Assembly: GCA_027451085.1 (NCBI GenBank)
Contig: DAIDKA010000192.1
Coordinates: forward strand, 1 to 32,209
DNA: 32,209 bases
From: Gammaproteobacteria bacterium
Lineage (GTDB): Bacteria > Pseudomonadota > Gammaproteobacteria > Steroidobacterales > Steroidobacteraceae
Reading direction: 5' to 3'
In this document: piece after piece, positions 1 through 11,551 of the stretch
Layout: every line of letters starts with the position of its first letter
How positions within the stretch are numbered: the first letter of the stretch is position 1
Made by a program: the position numbers and the translations under genes
The notes under the pieces: generated by a model
Seen by the model: only the letters and a program-made list of their open reading frames with translations
The model's database searches: none
Told to the model about the DNA's origin: nothing

Positions 1-483
1 CAGCCAGGCTGCCTGGTGCTGGATGTACGCATGCCCGGCATGAGCGGTTTGGAGCTGCAACAGGAACTGAACCACAGGGGCGCCGTGATTCCCGTGATCT
101 TCATCACCGGACACGGTGATGTTCCCATGGCGGTGGAGGCCCTGCATCACGGGGCCTTTGATTTCCTGCAGAAGCCGTTCCGGGACCAGGACCTGATCGA
201 CCGCATACAGAAGGCGCTGCTGAAAGATGCGCAGATGCGAGCCACCCTGCGATCGCAGGAACAACTCAAAGCAAGCCTGGGCGCGCTGACCCCGCGGGAA
301 CACGAGGTCCTGAAGCTCATGATCCAGGGCAAGCCGAACAAGACCATGGCGGCCGAGCTGGGCGTCAGCCAGCGCACCGTCGAGATACACCGTGCACGGG
401 TGATGGAGAAGACCAGGGCTGATTCGCTGGCCCACCTCGTGAGGATGTGCCTTGCAATGGACCTGGGCGGTGGCAAGGCATGA
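1..483 (+). CDS. FixJ/NarL-family response regulator, 5'-truncated by window edge
   Basis: Reading frame is open from base 1 (QPGCLVLDVRMPGMSGLEL...); receiver motifs (LDVRMPGMSG, FITGHGD, KPF) and C-terminal LuxR-type HTH (LTPREHEVLKLMIQGKPNKTMAAELGVSQRTVEIHRARVMEK). Confidence 0.92.
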   Translation, partial: QPGCLVLDVRMPGMSGLELQQELNHRGAVIPVIFITGHGDVPMAVEALHHGAFDFLQKPFRDQDLIDRIQKALLKDAQMRATLRSQEQLKASLGALTPREHEVLKLMIQGKPNKTMAAELGVSQRTVEIHRARVMEKTRADSLAHLVRMCLAMDLGGGKA

Positions 484-516
484 ACCGGACGTCCCTCGAT
501 TGACCGGCCCACGCCG

Positions 517-2022
517 ATGAGCGCCTCGAACCTGTTCGGCAAGGCACTGGAGTCAGCGCCCGATGCCATCGTGATCGCGGATGCCGCCGGGCGCATCCTG
601 TTCGCCAATCGGCGGGTGCTCGATGTGCTGGGCTACGACCCGGCGGAGCTGCTGGGCCGGCAGATCGAGGTCCTGCTGCCGCAAGAGCTGCGTGAACGGC
701 ATCTGTCGCACCGTGCCGGCTACATGCGCCAGCCGCGGGCGCGCCCCATGGGCATCAACCTGGGACTGACGGCCCTGCGCAAGGACGGCACGCAGATCCC
801 GGTTGAAATCAGCCTCAGTCCCATAGAGGACGGTGACCGGGTCCTCACCGCCACCGCCATCCGCGACGTAACCGACCGTAAGCGCATCCTGCAGGAGCTG
901 CAGCAGGCGCGAGAAGCCGCAGACCGTGCCAACCTCGCCAAGAGCCGGTTCCTGGCCACCGCCAGTCACGACCTGCGCCAGCCGCTGCAGGCATTGGCGC
1001 TGCTGAACGGCTCGTTGCGCCGCATGGCCCTCGATGAAAACCAGCTGGAGGCCGTGAACCAGCAGGAACGCGCCGTCACCACCATGTCGCGCCTGCTCAA
1101 TGCACTGCTGGACATCAGCAAGCTGGAGGCCGGCGTCGTCCGCACTGCGCCCGTCGACTTCGGGGTCCGCAGCCTGTTCGAGGACCTGCGGTCGGAGTTC
1201 GCAGGCCTTGCCGCCAGCAAGGGCCTTCAGCTCGAAATCGAACCCGGCAGCCTGGTTGTCCATTCAGACCCGGATCTGGTGGGCCAGGTGCTGCGCAACC
1301 TCCTGGCGAATGCCATCAAGTACACCTCCCGAGGTTACGTGCGGCTGTCCGCCCGCGGTGACGGCCTGCGGGTCCATTTCGAACTCAGGGACACCGGCAT
1401 CGGCATCCCGCCCGACAAGCTGCCGTTCATCTACGACGAGTTCTTTCAGGCGGGAGCCGCCGCGGCCGATCATCGCGAAGGTTACGGGCTTGGGCTTTCC
1501 ATTGTCCGCCGGATCGTGACCCTGCTCCGGCTCAAACTGGATATCTGTTCAGATGTGGGCGTCGGAACCTGCTGCACCTTGGAACTGCCGGCCGGGAGGA
1601 ACGCTGCGCATGTCTCCGCCGCCGCCGTGGTGGCGCCGGCCGGTACCACACGAGCCACACAGCCCCAGGTGCTGCTGGTCGATGACGACAGCGGAGTCCG
1701 CAACGCCACCGCGCTGCTGTTGCGGGTCGTCGGCTGCCGTGTGTTCAGCGCGGGTTCGGTCAGCGAAGCAGCTGAGGTCGCACACGGCAACCCCGGGATC
1801 GATGTCGTCCTGACGGATTACCATCTGGGCGCCGGCGAGACAGGCCTGGATGTGATCAAGCAGGTCCGGGACATCCTGCAGCGGCGGTGCAGCGCCGTGC
1901 TGGTGACGGGGGACACCTCGGCCGCGATCCAGGCCCGGGCGGCTGAGGACATCCGCCTGGTGAGCAAGCCCATCCGGTCAGATGAGCTGCTCGCGCTGAT
2001 CCATGAGCTGGCCCCGGGCTGA
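517..2022 (+). CDS. PAS-domain hybrid sensor histidine kinase with C-terminal receiver domain
   Basis: PAS (ALESAPDAIVIADAAGRILFANRR), H-box (FLATASHDLRQPLQAL), N/G boxes (LLANAIKYT, DTGIGIP, GYGLGLSIV), receiver (VLLVDDDSGVRNA...VLTDYHLG...SKPI). Confidence 0.93.
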   Translation: MSASNLFGKALESAPDAIVIADAAGRILFANRRVLDVLGYDPAELLGRQIEVLLPQELRERHLSHRAGYMRQPRARPMGINLGLTALRKDGTQIPVEISLSPIEDGDRVLTATAIRDVTDRKRILQELQQAREAADRANLAKSRFLATASHDLRQPLQALALLNGSLRRMALDENQLEAVNQQERAVTTMSRLLNALLDISKLEAGVVRTAPVDFGVRSLFEDLRSEFAGLAASKGLQLEIEPGSLVVHSDPDLVGQVLRNLLANAIKYTSRGYVRLSARGDGLRVHFELRDTGIGIPPDKLPFIYDEFFQAGAAAADHREGYGLGLSIVRRIVTLLRLKLDICSDVGVGTCCTLELPAGRNAAHVSAAAVVAPAGTTRATQPQVLLVDDDSGVRNATALLLRVVGCRVFSAGSVSEAAEVAHGNPGIDVVLTDYHLGAGETGLDVIKQVRDILQRRCSAVLVTGDTSAAIQARAAEDIRLVSKPIRSDELLALIHELAPG

Positions 2023-3732
2023 TCAGTTGCGTTTCTTGGCCAGCGCCGCGGCGTGGATGCGGCGGTTGATGTTCCACTGCTGGGCGATGCCCAGCACCGT
2101 GTTGGCAACGTAGTACAGCACCAGGCCCGACGGCAGGAACATGAACAGCGCGGACATGCCGATGGGCATGAACATCATCACCTTTGCCTGCACCGGGTCG
2201 GCCGGCGCGGGATTCAGCCGCTGCTGCACGAACATTGCCGCTGCCATCAGGATCGGCAGGATGAAGTACGGGTCCGGCGAGGACAGGTCCTGCAGCCAGC
2301 CCATGAAGGGCGCCTGGCGCATCTCGACGCTTTCCTGCAGCACCCAGTAGAAGGCGAAGAACACCGGCATCTGCACCAGCATGGGCAGGCAGCCGCTGAC
2401 CGGGTTGGCCCCTTCCTTGGTGTACAGCTCCATGGTGGCGCGGCCGAGTTTTTCGCGGTCGTCCTTGTACTGCTCCTGCAGGTTCTTGATGCGCGGGCCC
2501 AGCTCGCGCATCTTGGCCATCGACTTGCCCGAGGCCTCCGACAACGGATAGAACACCAGCTTCAGCAGCAGGGTCACCACCAGGATCGCCACGCCCCAGT
2601 TGTGCGTCAGGTCGTAGACACGGGCCAATGCCCAGAACAGCGGTTGGGCGATGAAGAACAGGTGGCCGAAGTCCGTCACACGCTGCAGCTGCGTGCCGGT
2701 CGTCGCCAGCTGTGCCTGCAGCTTCGGTCCCACGAACACGGTCAGCGGAAAGCTGGCCGAACCACCGGCCGGCACAACGGTGCCGGGGCCGCTGGCGGCC
2801 AGCGCAAATTCGTTGCCCTGCGCCTGCATGGTGAAGCGGAACGGCACACCCTTCGGTGGCACCACCGCCGTGACAAAGTGGTGCTGCAAGGCCGCGATCC
2901 AGCCCGTGGTCACTTCCTGCGACAGGTGGGCGTCGTCTTCGTCCGAGAGTTTGAGCTTGCGGTACTTGCCGCCATCCCAGATGGCCGGCCCGTTGAAGGC
3001 AAAGCGCTCCGGGTTGGGATTGAACATGGAACTGTGCACGGGCACATGGTTGCGCAGGATCTGTGCATAGGGCGTCGCGGACCAGGCCGCGGCTGACTGG
3101 TTGTCGACCGTCTGCTCGATGTCCACGGCATAGCTGCCGCGGTGGAACACGTATTGCTTGGTGACGCTGACACCGCCAGCGCTCCAGTGCAGCGGCACGC
3201 GCAGTTCATCCTGCCCCTGCGCCAGGGTGTACTCGCCCTTGTCGGCGCTGAAGGTGGCCTGCTGGTTGGGACGATCTTCACCCGGCGGACCCGTGAGCCC
3301 GGTCTGCAGCACGTACAAGGTGTCAGGGGAATCGTGGTTCTCCAGCCGCACGCGTTCGAGCTTGCCCTTCACCAGCGCGTAGACCGGCAGGTCCACCTGG
3401 GTGATGGTGCCGCCCTTGAGCGACAGCACCAGGTCGAGGACATCGGTGCGCACGTGCACGTCCCCACCGGTGAATGCCTGCATCACGGTGCCCAGCGATC
3501 CGGGCGCGGAGCTGGAAACCGCAGCCTGTGCCGGCGCACTGGCAGATGTCCCGCTCGCCGCGATCGCCGGCACCGCGTCGAGTCGATTGGCGGCCGGATG
3601 TTCCGCCGCGGCCTGGGTCAGGGCGTCGACAAGCGCGTAGTCCTTCTGCCAGGTCACGTAGTTCGCAAACAGCGCGATGGCGAAAATGATCCAGAGGGCG
3701 TAGCGGAAAATCTGCGAGATGTTATTCATCAT
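2023..3732 (-). CDS. yidC: Membrane protein insertase YidC
   Basis: [32 protein letters not shown]-terminus; C-terminal YidC/Oxa1 core ([88 protein letters not shown]). Start is ATG at 3732 or 3729; the longer ORF call (3759) is unlikely. Confidence 0.96.
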   Translation of the reverse strand: MMNNISQIFRYALWIIFAIALFANYVTWQKDYALVDALTQAAAEHPAANRLDAVPAIAASGTSASAPAQAAVSSSAPGSLGTVMQAFTGGDVHVRTDVLDLVLSLKGGTITQVDLPVYALVKGKLERVRLENHDSPDTLYVLQTGLTGPPGEDRPNQQATFSADKGEYTLAQGQDELRVPLHWSAGGVSVTKQYVFHRGSYAVDIEQTVDNQSAAAWSATPYAQILRNHVPVHSSMFNPNPERFAFNGPAIWDGGKYRKLKLSDEDDAHLSQEVTTGWIAALQHHFVTAVVPPKGVPFRFTMQAQGNEFALAASGPGTVVPAGGSASFPLTVFVGPKLQAQLATTGTQLQRVTDFGHLFFIAQPLFWALARVYDLTHNWGVAILVVTLLLKLVFYPLSEASGKSMAKMRELGPRIKNLQEQYKDDREKLGRATMELYTKEGANPVSGCLPMLVQMPVFFAFYWVLQESVEMRQAPFMGWLQDLSSPDPYFILPILMAAAMFVQQRLNPAPADPVQAKVMMFMPIGMSALFMFLPSGLVLYYVANTVLGIAQQWNINRRIHAAALAKKRN

Positions 3733-3970
3733 TACCACGGTGAACATGCACACAGGCACCCTGCGGTACCAGATCTACGCCGCCCGCATTCCACGGGTGA
3801 CAGCGGGCGAGGCGTCGCAGCGTGAGCCAGCCACCACGCACAACGCCGAACCGCCCGATCGCCTCCAGCGCATAGTTCGAGCAGGACGGATGGAAGCGGC
3901 ACACAGGACCCAGCAGCGGACTCAAGGTCCACTGATAAATCCGGATCAGGCCTTTGAAAAGGAAGCGCAT
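3722..3970 (-). CDS. yidD: Membrane protein insertion efficiency factor YidD
   Basis: 82 aa; [53 protein letters not shown]; overlaps rnpA and the yidC start in the canonical order. Confidence 0.95.
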   Translation of the reverse strand: MRFLFKGLIRIYQWTLSPLLGPVCRFHPSCSNYALEAIGRFGVVRGGWLTLRRLARCHPWNAGGVDLVPQGACVHVHRGNDE

Positions 3971-4341
3971 CGAACGGTGACTTTATCCCACAATGCCGCA
4001 AGACTGGCGCGCAGTTGCGGGCCTTCGATGTCACGCGCGGCGGGGCGGCAGCTGACGACGATGTCCACCGCCGGCAGCTGGTGCTGGCTGAGCCGGAATG
4101 ACTCGCGCACCAGGCGGCGCAGGCGGTTGCGTCCCACGGAACCCCCGAAGGGCTTGGACGCAACAGCAAGACCCAGACGCGGACCGTCCAAGCCGTTGAA
4201 TTTGACCGTAACGCCAAAGAAATTGTTGCCAAGGCGGACACCCTGGCCGTAGAGCTGGTCGAACTCCCACTTGCGGCGCAGGCGGCGCGCAGCGGGAAAG
4301 GTCAGACACCCGCGATCTCCCTGTCCTGGGGACAAGGGCAC
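3946..4341 (-). CDS. rnpA: Ribonuclease P protein component
   Basis: [30 protein letters not shown]...[31 protein letters not shown]-type motif; position between rpmH and yidD. Exact start uncertain. Confidence 0.94.
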   Translation of the reverse strand: MPLSPGQGDRGCLTFPAARRLRRKWEFDQLYGQGVRLGNNFFGVTVKFNGLDGPRLGLAVASKPFGGSVGRNRLRRLVRESFRLSQHQLPAVDIVVSCRPAARDIEGPQLRASLAALWDKVTVRCASFSKA

Positions 4342-4346
4342 CGACC

Positions 4347-4481
4347 TTACGGAATGAGCTTTTTACGGCCCTTGGCCCGGCGCCGGTTCAGGACCTTGCG
4401 GCCATTGGCGGTGGCCATGCGGGCTCGGAACCCGTGGGTACGCGCACGGCGGACCTTGCTGGGCTGGTATGTACGTTGCAT
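4347..4481 (-). CDS. rpmH: 50S ribosomal protein L34 (not in supplied ORF track, 44 aa)
   Basis: Translated by hand: [44 protein letters not shown], a full-length L34. Confidence 0.97.
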   Translation of the reverse strand: MQRTYQPSKVRRARTHGFRARMATANGRKVLNRRRAKGRKKLIP

Positions 4482-4510
4482 TGCAGTTGGCCCTGTTAAG
4501 AGGGGCGGCA

Positions 4511-4539
4511 AGGTTAGAGGGATGCACCCCGGGTGTCAA
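4511..4539 (-). promoter_or_regulatory. Candidate sigma70 promoter for rpmH operon
   Basis: Minus strand TTGACA (4539..4534), 17-bp spacer, TAACCT (4516..4511), about 30 nt upstream of the rpmH ATG. Confidence 0.55.
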
Positions 4540-4581
4540 TACAGCCAGTTACTTAAATCGGTCCGGTGGCGGTAGACTGCG

Positions 4582-4615
4582 ACCCCTTTTTGTTCCGGAG
4601 GTCGGAACGAGGGGT
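4582..4615 (+). promoter_or_regulatory. Inverted-repeat hairpin in the dnaA leader
   Basis: ACCCC-TTTTT-GTTCC-GGAGGTC-GGAAC-GA-GGGGT: nested 5-bp stems, ending 21 nt before the dnaA GTG. Confidence 0.4.
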
Positions 4616-4636
4616 TCAGTGGGGGTCAGGTCTTAA

Positions 4637-5983
4637 GTGAATCTCTGGTCGTATTGCGTGCAGGCCCTGGAGGCCGAGCTTCCCGAGCAGGATTTCAACA
4701 CCTGGGTGCGTCCGCTGCAGGTGATCGAAGCCAACGGGGTGCTGAAGCTGCTCGCGCCCAACCGTTTCGCGGTGGACTGGGTGAAGGCCAACCTGCTGCA
4801 GCGCCTGGGTGAACTGGTACGCAGCGCAGCCAGCCAGAACGGCAGCGCCGCACCCATCATCACGGTGGAAGTGGGATCGCTGCCACGCGCAGTGTCTGCT
4901 GCTGCTTCGACCTCGGCGCCCCCGTCCAGAGCGGTCCGGCCGCAGGTGGAAGGTCTGGTGGTCGGAGCCAGGCTGAATCCGGATTTCGGATTTTCCTCCT
5001 TCGTCGAGGGCAAGAGCAATCAAATGGCCCGCGCCGCCTGCCAGCAGGTGGGTGAAAACCCGGGCAAGGCCTACAACCCGCTGTTCCTGTACGGCGGAGT
5101 GGGCCTCGGTAAGACCCACCTCATGCACGCGGCGGCCCACCTGATGAAGGAGCGCGAGAGCGACGTGCGTGTAGCCTACGTCCACTCCGAACGCTTCGTC
5201 GGAGACATGGTGCGGGCGCTCCAGCACAACAAGATGAACGAATTCAAGACAGCGTACCGGTCGCTCGACGCGCTGCTCATCGATGACATCCAGTTCTTCG
5301 CCAACAAGGATCGCTCGCAGGAGGAATTCTTTCATACCTTCAACGAACTGCTTGAAGGCCAGCGGCAGGTGATCCTCACCTGTGACCGTTATCCCAAGGA
5401 GGTGAACGGGCTGGAGGAGCGCCTGACATCCCGTTTCGGGTCGGGACTCACCGTGGCCATAGAGCCACCGGACCTCGAAACCTGCGTGGCCATCCTGATC
5501 TCCAAGGCGCAGGGCCTGGGTGTGGCGCTGCAGGATGAAATCGCCTTTTTCATGGCCAAGCGCATCCGCTCGAACGTCCGCGAACTCGAAGGTGCACTGA
5601 AGCGGGTGATCGCCAATTCGCGTTTTACCGGCCGACCCATCACGCTGGAGTTCACCAAGGATGCGCTGCGGGACCTGCTGCAGGTGCAGGCACGTCTGGT
5701 GACCCTGGAAAACATCCTGAAAACCGTGGCCGAATACTTCAAGGTTCGCGTGACAGACCTGCAGGGCGCAAGCCGCAGCCGCTCCATCGTGCGGCCGCGG
5801 CAGATCGCCATGGCGCTCGCGCGCGAGTTGACCAGCCACAGCCTGCCGGAGATCGGCGAGTATTTCGGTGGCCGTGATCACACCACCGTGATGCATGCGT
5901 GCCGGCAGGTCACGGAACTGCGCGCCTCGGACCAGCGGGTCTCCCAGGACCATTCAAACCTGTTGAGAACCCTGAGGGGCTGA
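4637..5983 (+). CDS. dnaA: Chromosomal replication initiator protein DnaA (GTG start)
   Basis: Walker [14 protein letters not shown], Walker [10 protein letters not shown], DnaA signature [16 protein letters not shown]-terminal [25 protein letters not shown]. Confidence 0.98.
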   Translation: MNLWSYCVQALEAELPEQDFNTWVRPLQVIEANGVLKLLAPNRFAVDWVKANLLQRLGELVRSAASQNGSAAPIITVEVGSLPRAVSAAASTSAPPSRAVRPQVEGLVVGARLNPDFGFSSFVEGKSNQMARAACQQVGENPGKAYNPLFLYGGVGLGKTHLMHAAAHLMKERESDVRVAYVHSERFVGDMVRALQHNKMNEFKTAYRSLDALLIDDIQFFANKDRSQEEFFHTFNELLEGQRQVILTCDRYPKEVNGLEERLTSRFGSGLTVAIEPPDLETCVAILISKAQGLGVALQDEIAFFMAKRIRSNVRELEGALKRVIANSRFTGRPITLEFTKDALRDLLQVQARLVTLENILKTVAEYFKVRVTDLQGASRSRSIVRPRQIAMALARELTSHSLPEIGEYFGGRDHTTVMHACRQVTELRASDQRVSQDHSNLLRTLRG

Positions 5984-6195
5984 ATGTGGGCAGCCTGTGG
6001 ATGAGAGCGAGGCCGGATTTGATCCACAGATCGCCAACAACTCCTGTACAGGTCGCGAGATCTTTACTCCCCCACCTCCGGGAGAGGTAAGATCCTGATC
6101 AAACTGGCAGTATCAGGCTTCGTCCACGTATCCACAGCCTCTGTAGCTACTGCTTCAATCCTTATCCTAAGAACTTAAGATTTAAGAACACTCCC
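5984..6195. other. Probable chromosomal replication origin (oriC)
   Basis: dnaA-dnaN intergenic; DnaA-box-like 9-mers with one mismatch to TTATCCACA at 5996-6004 (minus, TCATCCACA), 6020-6028 (TGATCCACA) and 6128-6136 (GTATCCACA); five GATC sites at 6021, 6029, 6059, 6091 and 6097; AT-rich 3' end (ca. 6155-6190); palindrome CCTGTACAGG at 6043-6052. Confidence 0.72.
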
Positions 6196-7293
6196 ATGAA
6201 GCTCACCGCCTCCCGTGAAGACTTCCTCGGTCCTTTGCAAAGCGTCATCGGCGTGGTCGAGCGCAGGCAGACCATGCCCATCCTGGCCAATGTGCTGCTG
6301 GCCGCACGCGATGGAAAACTGAGCATCACAGGATCGGACCTGGAGGTCGAACTGGTGGCCACCCGGGCGGTGGACAGTCAGACAGACGGCGAGATCACCG
6401 TGCCGGGCCGTAAGCTGCTGGATATTTTCAAGGCGCTGCCGGAGAAGACCTCTGTCACCCTGACGTCAGAAGGCGAACGTGTGACCCTCAAGGCTGGCCG
6501 CAGCCGCTTTGCGCTGTCCAGTCTGCCGGCAGCAGAGTTCCCCCTGGTCGAGGACATCAAGGCTCAGCAGACCCTCAGCATCGCCCAGGTGGACCTGCGC
6601 AAGCTCATCGACAAAACATCTTTCGCCATGGCGCAGCAGGACGTCCGCTACTACCTGAACGGCCTGCTGCTCGAAACCGAGGCCAGGACGCTGCGCGCAG
6701 TAGCCACCGATGGTCACCGCCTGGCGCTGTGCGAAGCCGAACTGCCTGCCATGGCGACTACCGCCCAGCAGGTCATTGTGCCGCGCAAGGGAGTGTTGGA
6801 GCTGCAGCGCATCCTGGGCACGGACGGCACCGTGGAGCTGGCGATCGGCACGAATCATATTCGCGTCGAGATCGGCGATATTCGCTTTACTTCGAAGCTT
6901 ATTGATGGTCGTTTTCCGGAGTACAGCCGTGTTGTTCCGGCTAATCCGACCAAGCTCATACATACGGACCGGGATCTGCTCCGCCAGTCTCTGCAGCGTA
7001 CCGCCATCCTGTCGAACGAAAAGTATCGTGGCATTCGCCTGAATCTGAAAAGTGGCTTGCTGACCGTCCAGGCTCATAACCCCGAGCAGGAAGAGGCCGA
7101 GGACCAGGTGGAGGTAACCTACAGCGGCGAGGAGCTCGAAATCGGGTTTAACGTCAATTACCTGCTGGATGCCCTGAGTGCGCTGGACGTCGGCCAGGTG
7201 GAACTGGGTCTGACGGATTCCAACAGCAGCTGCCTGGTGCGTTCACCGGGCAAGGCGGAAGCCAGGTACGTCGTGATGCCGATGAGACTGTAA
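6196..7293 (+). CDS. dnaN: DNA polymerase III subunit beta (sliding clamp)
   Basis: 365 aa, MKLTASREDFLGPLQSVIGVVERRQTMPILANVLL...YVVMPMRL; follows dnaA. Confidence 0.98.
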   Translation: MKLTASREDFLGPLQSVIGVVERRQTMPILANVLLAARDGKLSITGSDLEVELVATRAVDSQTDGEITVPGRKLLDIFKALPEKTSVTLTSEGERVTLKAGRSRFALSSLPAAEFPLVEDIKAQQTLSIAQVDLRKLIDKTSFAMAQQDVRYYLNGLLLETEARTLRAVATDGHRLALCEAELPAMATTAQQVIVPRKGVLELQRILGTDGTVELAIGTNHIRVEIGDIRFTSKLIDGRFPEYSRVVPANPTKLIHTDRDLLRQSLQRTAILSNEKYRGIRLNLKSGLLTVQAHNPEQEEAEDQVEVTYSGEELEIGFNVNYLLDALSALDVGQVELGLTDSNSSCLVRSPGKAEARYVVMPMRL

Positions 7294-7330
7294 CGTGCTG
7301 CCTGCCTAGGTCGCTCGGAGGAACAGGGTC

Positions 7331-7819
7331 ATGCAGATCCATGAGGGCGGTTGCGGTTGTGGCGCACTGCGTTACCGGCTCAGTGGTGAGCCGATTTTCG
7401 TAAATAACTGCCACTGTACCCAGTGCCAGCACCAGACCGGGTCGACCTCGGTGGTCAACGCTTTTATTGAAAGCGAGCGAGTGCAGCTGCTGACGGGTGC
7501 AGTCACTGAGCATGTGGTCAGGGCCGGTAGCGGAGGGCCACATACTATCTGCCGTTGCGCCGTCTGCGGGGTCGCTGTGTGGAGTTACTATCCCAGGTTG
7601 GGGCGATTGGGAATGGGCATCCGGGTGGGCGCACTGGATAATCCCGGTGCATTTCGACCGGATGCGGTGATTTTCACGTCCGAGGCCATGCCGTGGGTTG
7701 CGCTACCCGAGGGCATCCCTCACTTTGAGAAGACTTACGATTTCAGATCAGTGCTGCCGCCCGAGCGTGTTGCGCGCTTGCTGGCGCTGGTGGCGCGCCG
7801 CCAGGCCGAACAGGGGTAA
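7331..7819 (+). CDS. GFA / CENP-V-family zinc-binding protein
   Basis: MQIHEGGCGCGALRYRLSGEPIFVNNCHCTQCQHQTGS...CRCAVCGVAVWSYY; Cys motifs of the GFA fold; GGAGGA Shine-Dalgarno at ca. 7317. Confidence 0.88.
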   Translation: MQIHEGGCGCGALRYRLSGEPIFVNNCHCTQCQHQTGSTSVVNAFIESERVQLLTGAVTEHVVRAGSGGPHTICRCAVCGVAVWSYYPRLGRLGMGIRVGALDNPGAFRPDAVIFTSEAMPWVALPEGIPHFEKTYDFRSVLPPERVARLLALVARRQAEQG

Positions 7820-7833
7820 ACGCCGAGACTCGA

Positions 7834-7849
7834 TGTTCCACGTGGAACA
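7834..7849. other. parS site 1 (ParB binding site), intergenic upstream of recF
   Basis: TGTTCCACGTGGAACA, matching the Pseudomonas-type parS; lies in a perfect 20-bp palindrome GATGTTCCACGTGGAACATC (7832-7851). Confidence 0.9.
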
Positions 7850-7981
7850 TCATCCAAGATGCGGCGGTGTTGACGCGAGGCGTGCCTTCCGGGTGCGGCG
7901 GAGGGGTGTATTTACCTTTGACGCCTGATTCGAGCGAGCCCGGGCCCACCATGACGTTCCAGCTTTCCCGATAAGTGCCCG

Positions 7982-9040
7982 ATGAGCCTGGAAACCCTCA
8001 ACGTCGAGAATCTCCGCTGCGTTCGGCAAGCCAGCCTGGAGTTGTCCCCGGGTCGTAGCCTGATCACAGGTGCAAACGGCTCCGGTAAGACCTCCCTGCT
8101 GGAAGCGATCTGCCTGCTGGGGCGAGGTCGTTCATTCCGTACGCGGAATTCAGAGCGACTGATCACTCACGGTGAAAGCCGGCTGGTGGTGCATGGCCGC
8201 ACGAGTGGTCTGAATCGCCCGACGATTGGAGTGCAGGTGGTCCGCGACCAGGCAACGGTGGCGAGGATCGGCGGTGAATTCACACGTTCCCTGGCAGATC
8301 TCTCCCAGGTACTGCCAGTCCAGGTCATCGAGCCCGGTGTACACAAGCTGATCGAAGATGGGGCCTTCCGGCGGCGACGCTGGATGGACTGGGCAGTGTT
8401 CCACGTGGAACAGGGCTTCGTGGAGACGTGGGCCGGGTATACCCGTGCGCTGAAGCAGCGGAATACCGCATTGAAGCAGGACTCCAGGCAACTGCGCGCC
8501 TGGGACGCAGAGGTAATCCGTCTGGGCGAGGCACTCGGCGCATCCCGCCGTAGCATGCTGGAGCGCTTGCAGCCATTCTGGCGCGAGGCCATTGCTGAAC
8601 TGCTGGGCCTGGACGTGACGCTGGGATATTCACAAGGCTGGCCCAAGGACCTCTCGTTGGCCGAAGCCCTCGTGGCGTGCCGGGAGCGGGATCTCGCCAA
8701 GGGTCAGACCCATGCAGGGCCGCACCGTGGTGATGCCGTTGTCCGGCTGGATGGCAAGCTGGCCCGTGACAACCTCTCACGGGGACAGCAGAAGCTGGTG
8801 GCGGTGGCCCTGATCCTGGCTCAATCGCGGCTGCTACAGGACCTGTTGCCAGACACCCCGCTACTGCTGCTGGATGATCCCGCCGCGGAACTGGATGGCT
8901 CGAAGCTGGCAGCTTTTATCAGCCTGGTGGCCAAACTGCGTTGCCAACTGGTCGTGACGTCATTGAGCCGCGATCAGAACCCATTCGGACCACCGGATAG
9001 GATGTTCCACGTGGAGCAGGGAAGGGTGGCAGTTATATAA
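7982..9040 (+). CDS. recF: DNA replication and repair protein RecF
   Basis: Walker A GANGSGKTSLLEAI; RSFRTRNSERLI; SRGQQKLVAVALILAQ; LLLLDDPAAELD. Confidence 0.97.
   Translation: MSLETLNVENLRCVRQASLELSPGRSLITGANGSGKTSLLEAICLLGRGRSFRTRNSERLITHGESRLVVHGRTSGLNRPTIGVQVVRDQATVARIGGEFTRSLADLSQVLPVQVIEPGVHKLIEDGAFRRRRWMDWAVFHVEQGFVETWAGYTRALKQRNTALKQDSRQLRAWDAEVIRLGEALGASRRSMLERLQPFWREAIAELLGLDVTLGYSQGWPKDLSLAEALVACRERDLAKGQTHAGPHRGDAVVRLDGKLARDNLSRGQQKLVAVALILAQSRLLQDLLPDTPLLLLDDPAAELDGSKLAAFISLVAKLRCQLVVTSLSRDQNPFGPPDRMFHVEQGRVAVI
8397..8412. other. parS site 2, inside recF coding sequence
   Basis: Perfect TGTTCCACGTGGAACA, read in recF frame as (V)FHVEQ. Confidence 0.88.
9003..9018. other. parS-like site 3, 3' end of recF
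   Basis: TGTTCCACGTGGAGCA, one mismatch at 9016; read in frame as (M)FHVEQ; the mismatch is synonymous (GAA to GAG). Confidence 0.7.
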
Positions 9041-9042
9041 GG

Positions 9043-11492
<2,450 letters not shown>

Positions 11493-11551
11493 TCCGGCCT
11501 CTGTTCAGCAGCGGCCTGCAGGCGAGATCGGGCAAAAGGTGCCGCAGAGGA

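Noticed and set aside
2053-3096. 347-aa plus-strand ORF antisense to yidC
   Set aside because: His/Arg/Gln-rich low-complexity translation typical of GC-rich antisense frames; yidC on the opposite strand is unambiguous.
4354-4575. 73-aa plus-strand ORF
   Set aside because: Antisense to rpmH, which translates to a full L34 protein.
4616-5953. 445-aa minus-strand ORF antisense to dnaA
   Set aside because: Shadow frame of dnaA; no domain recognised.
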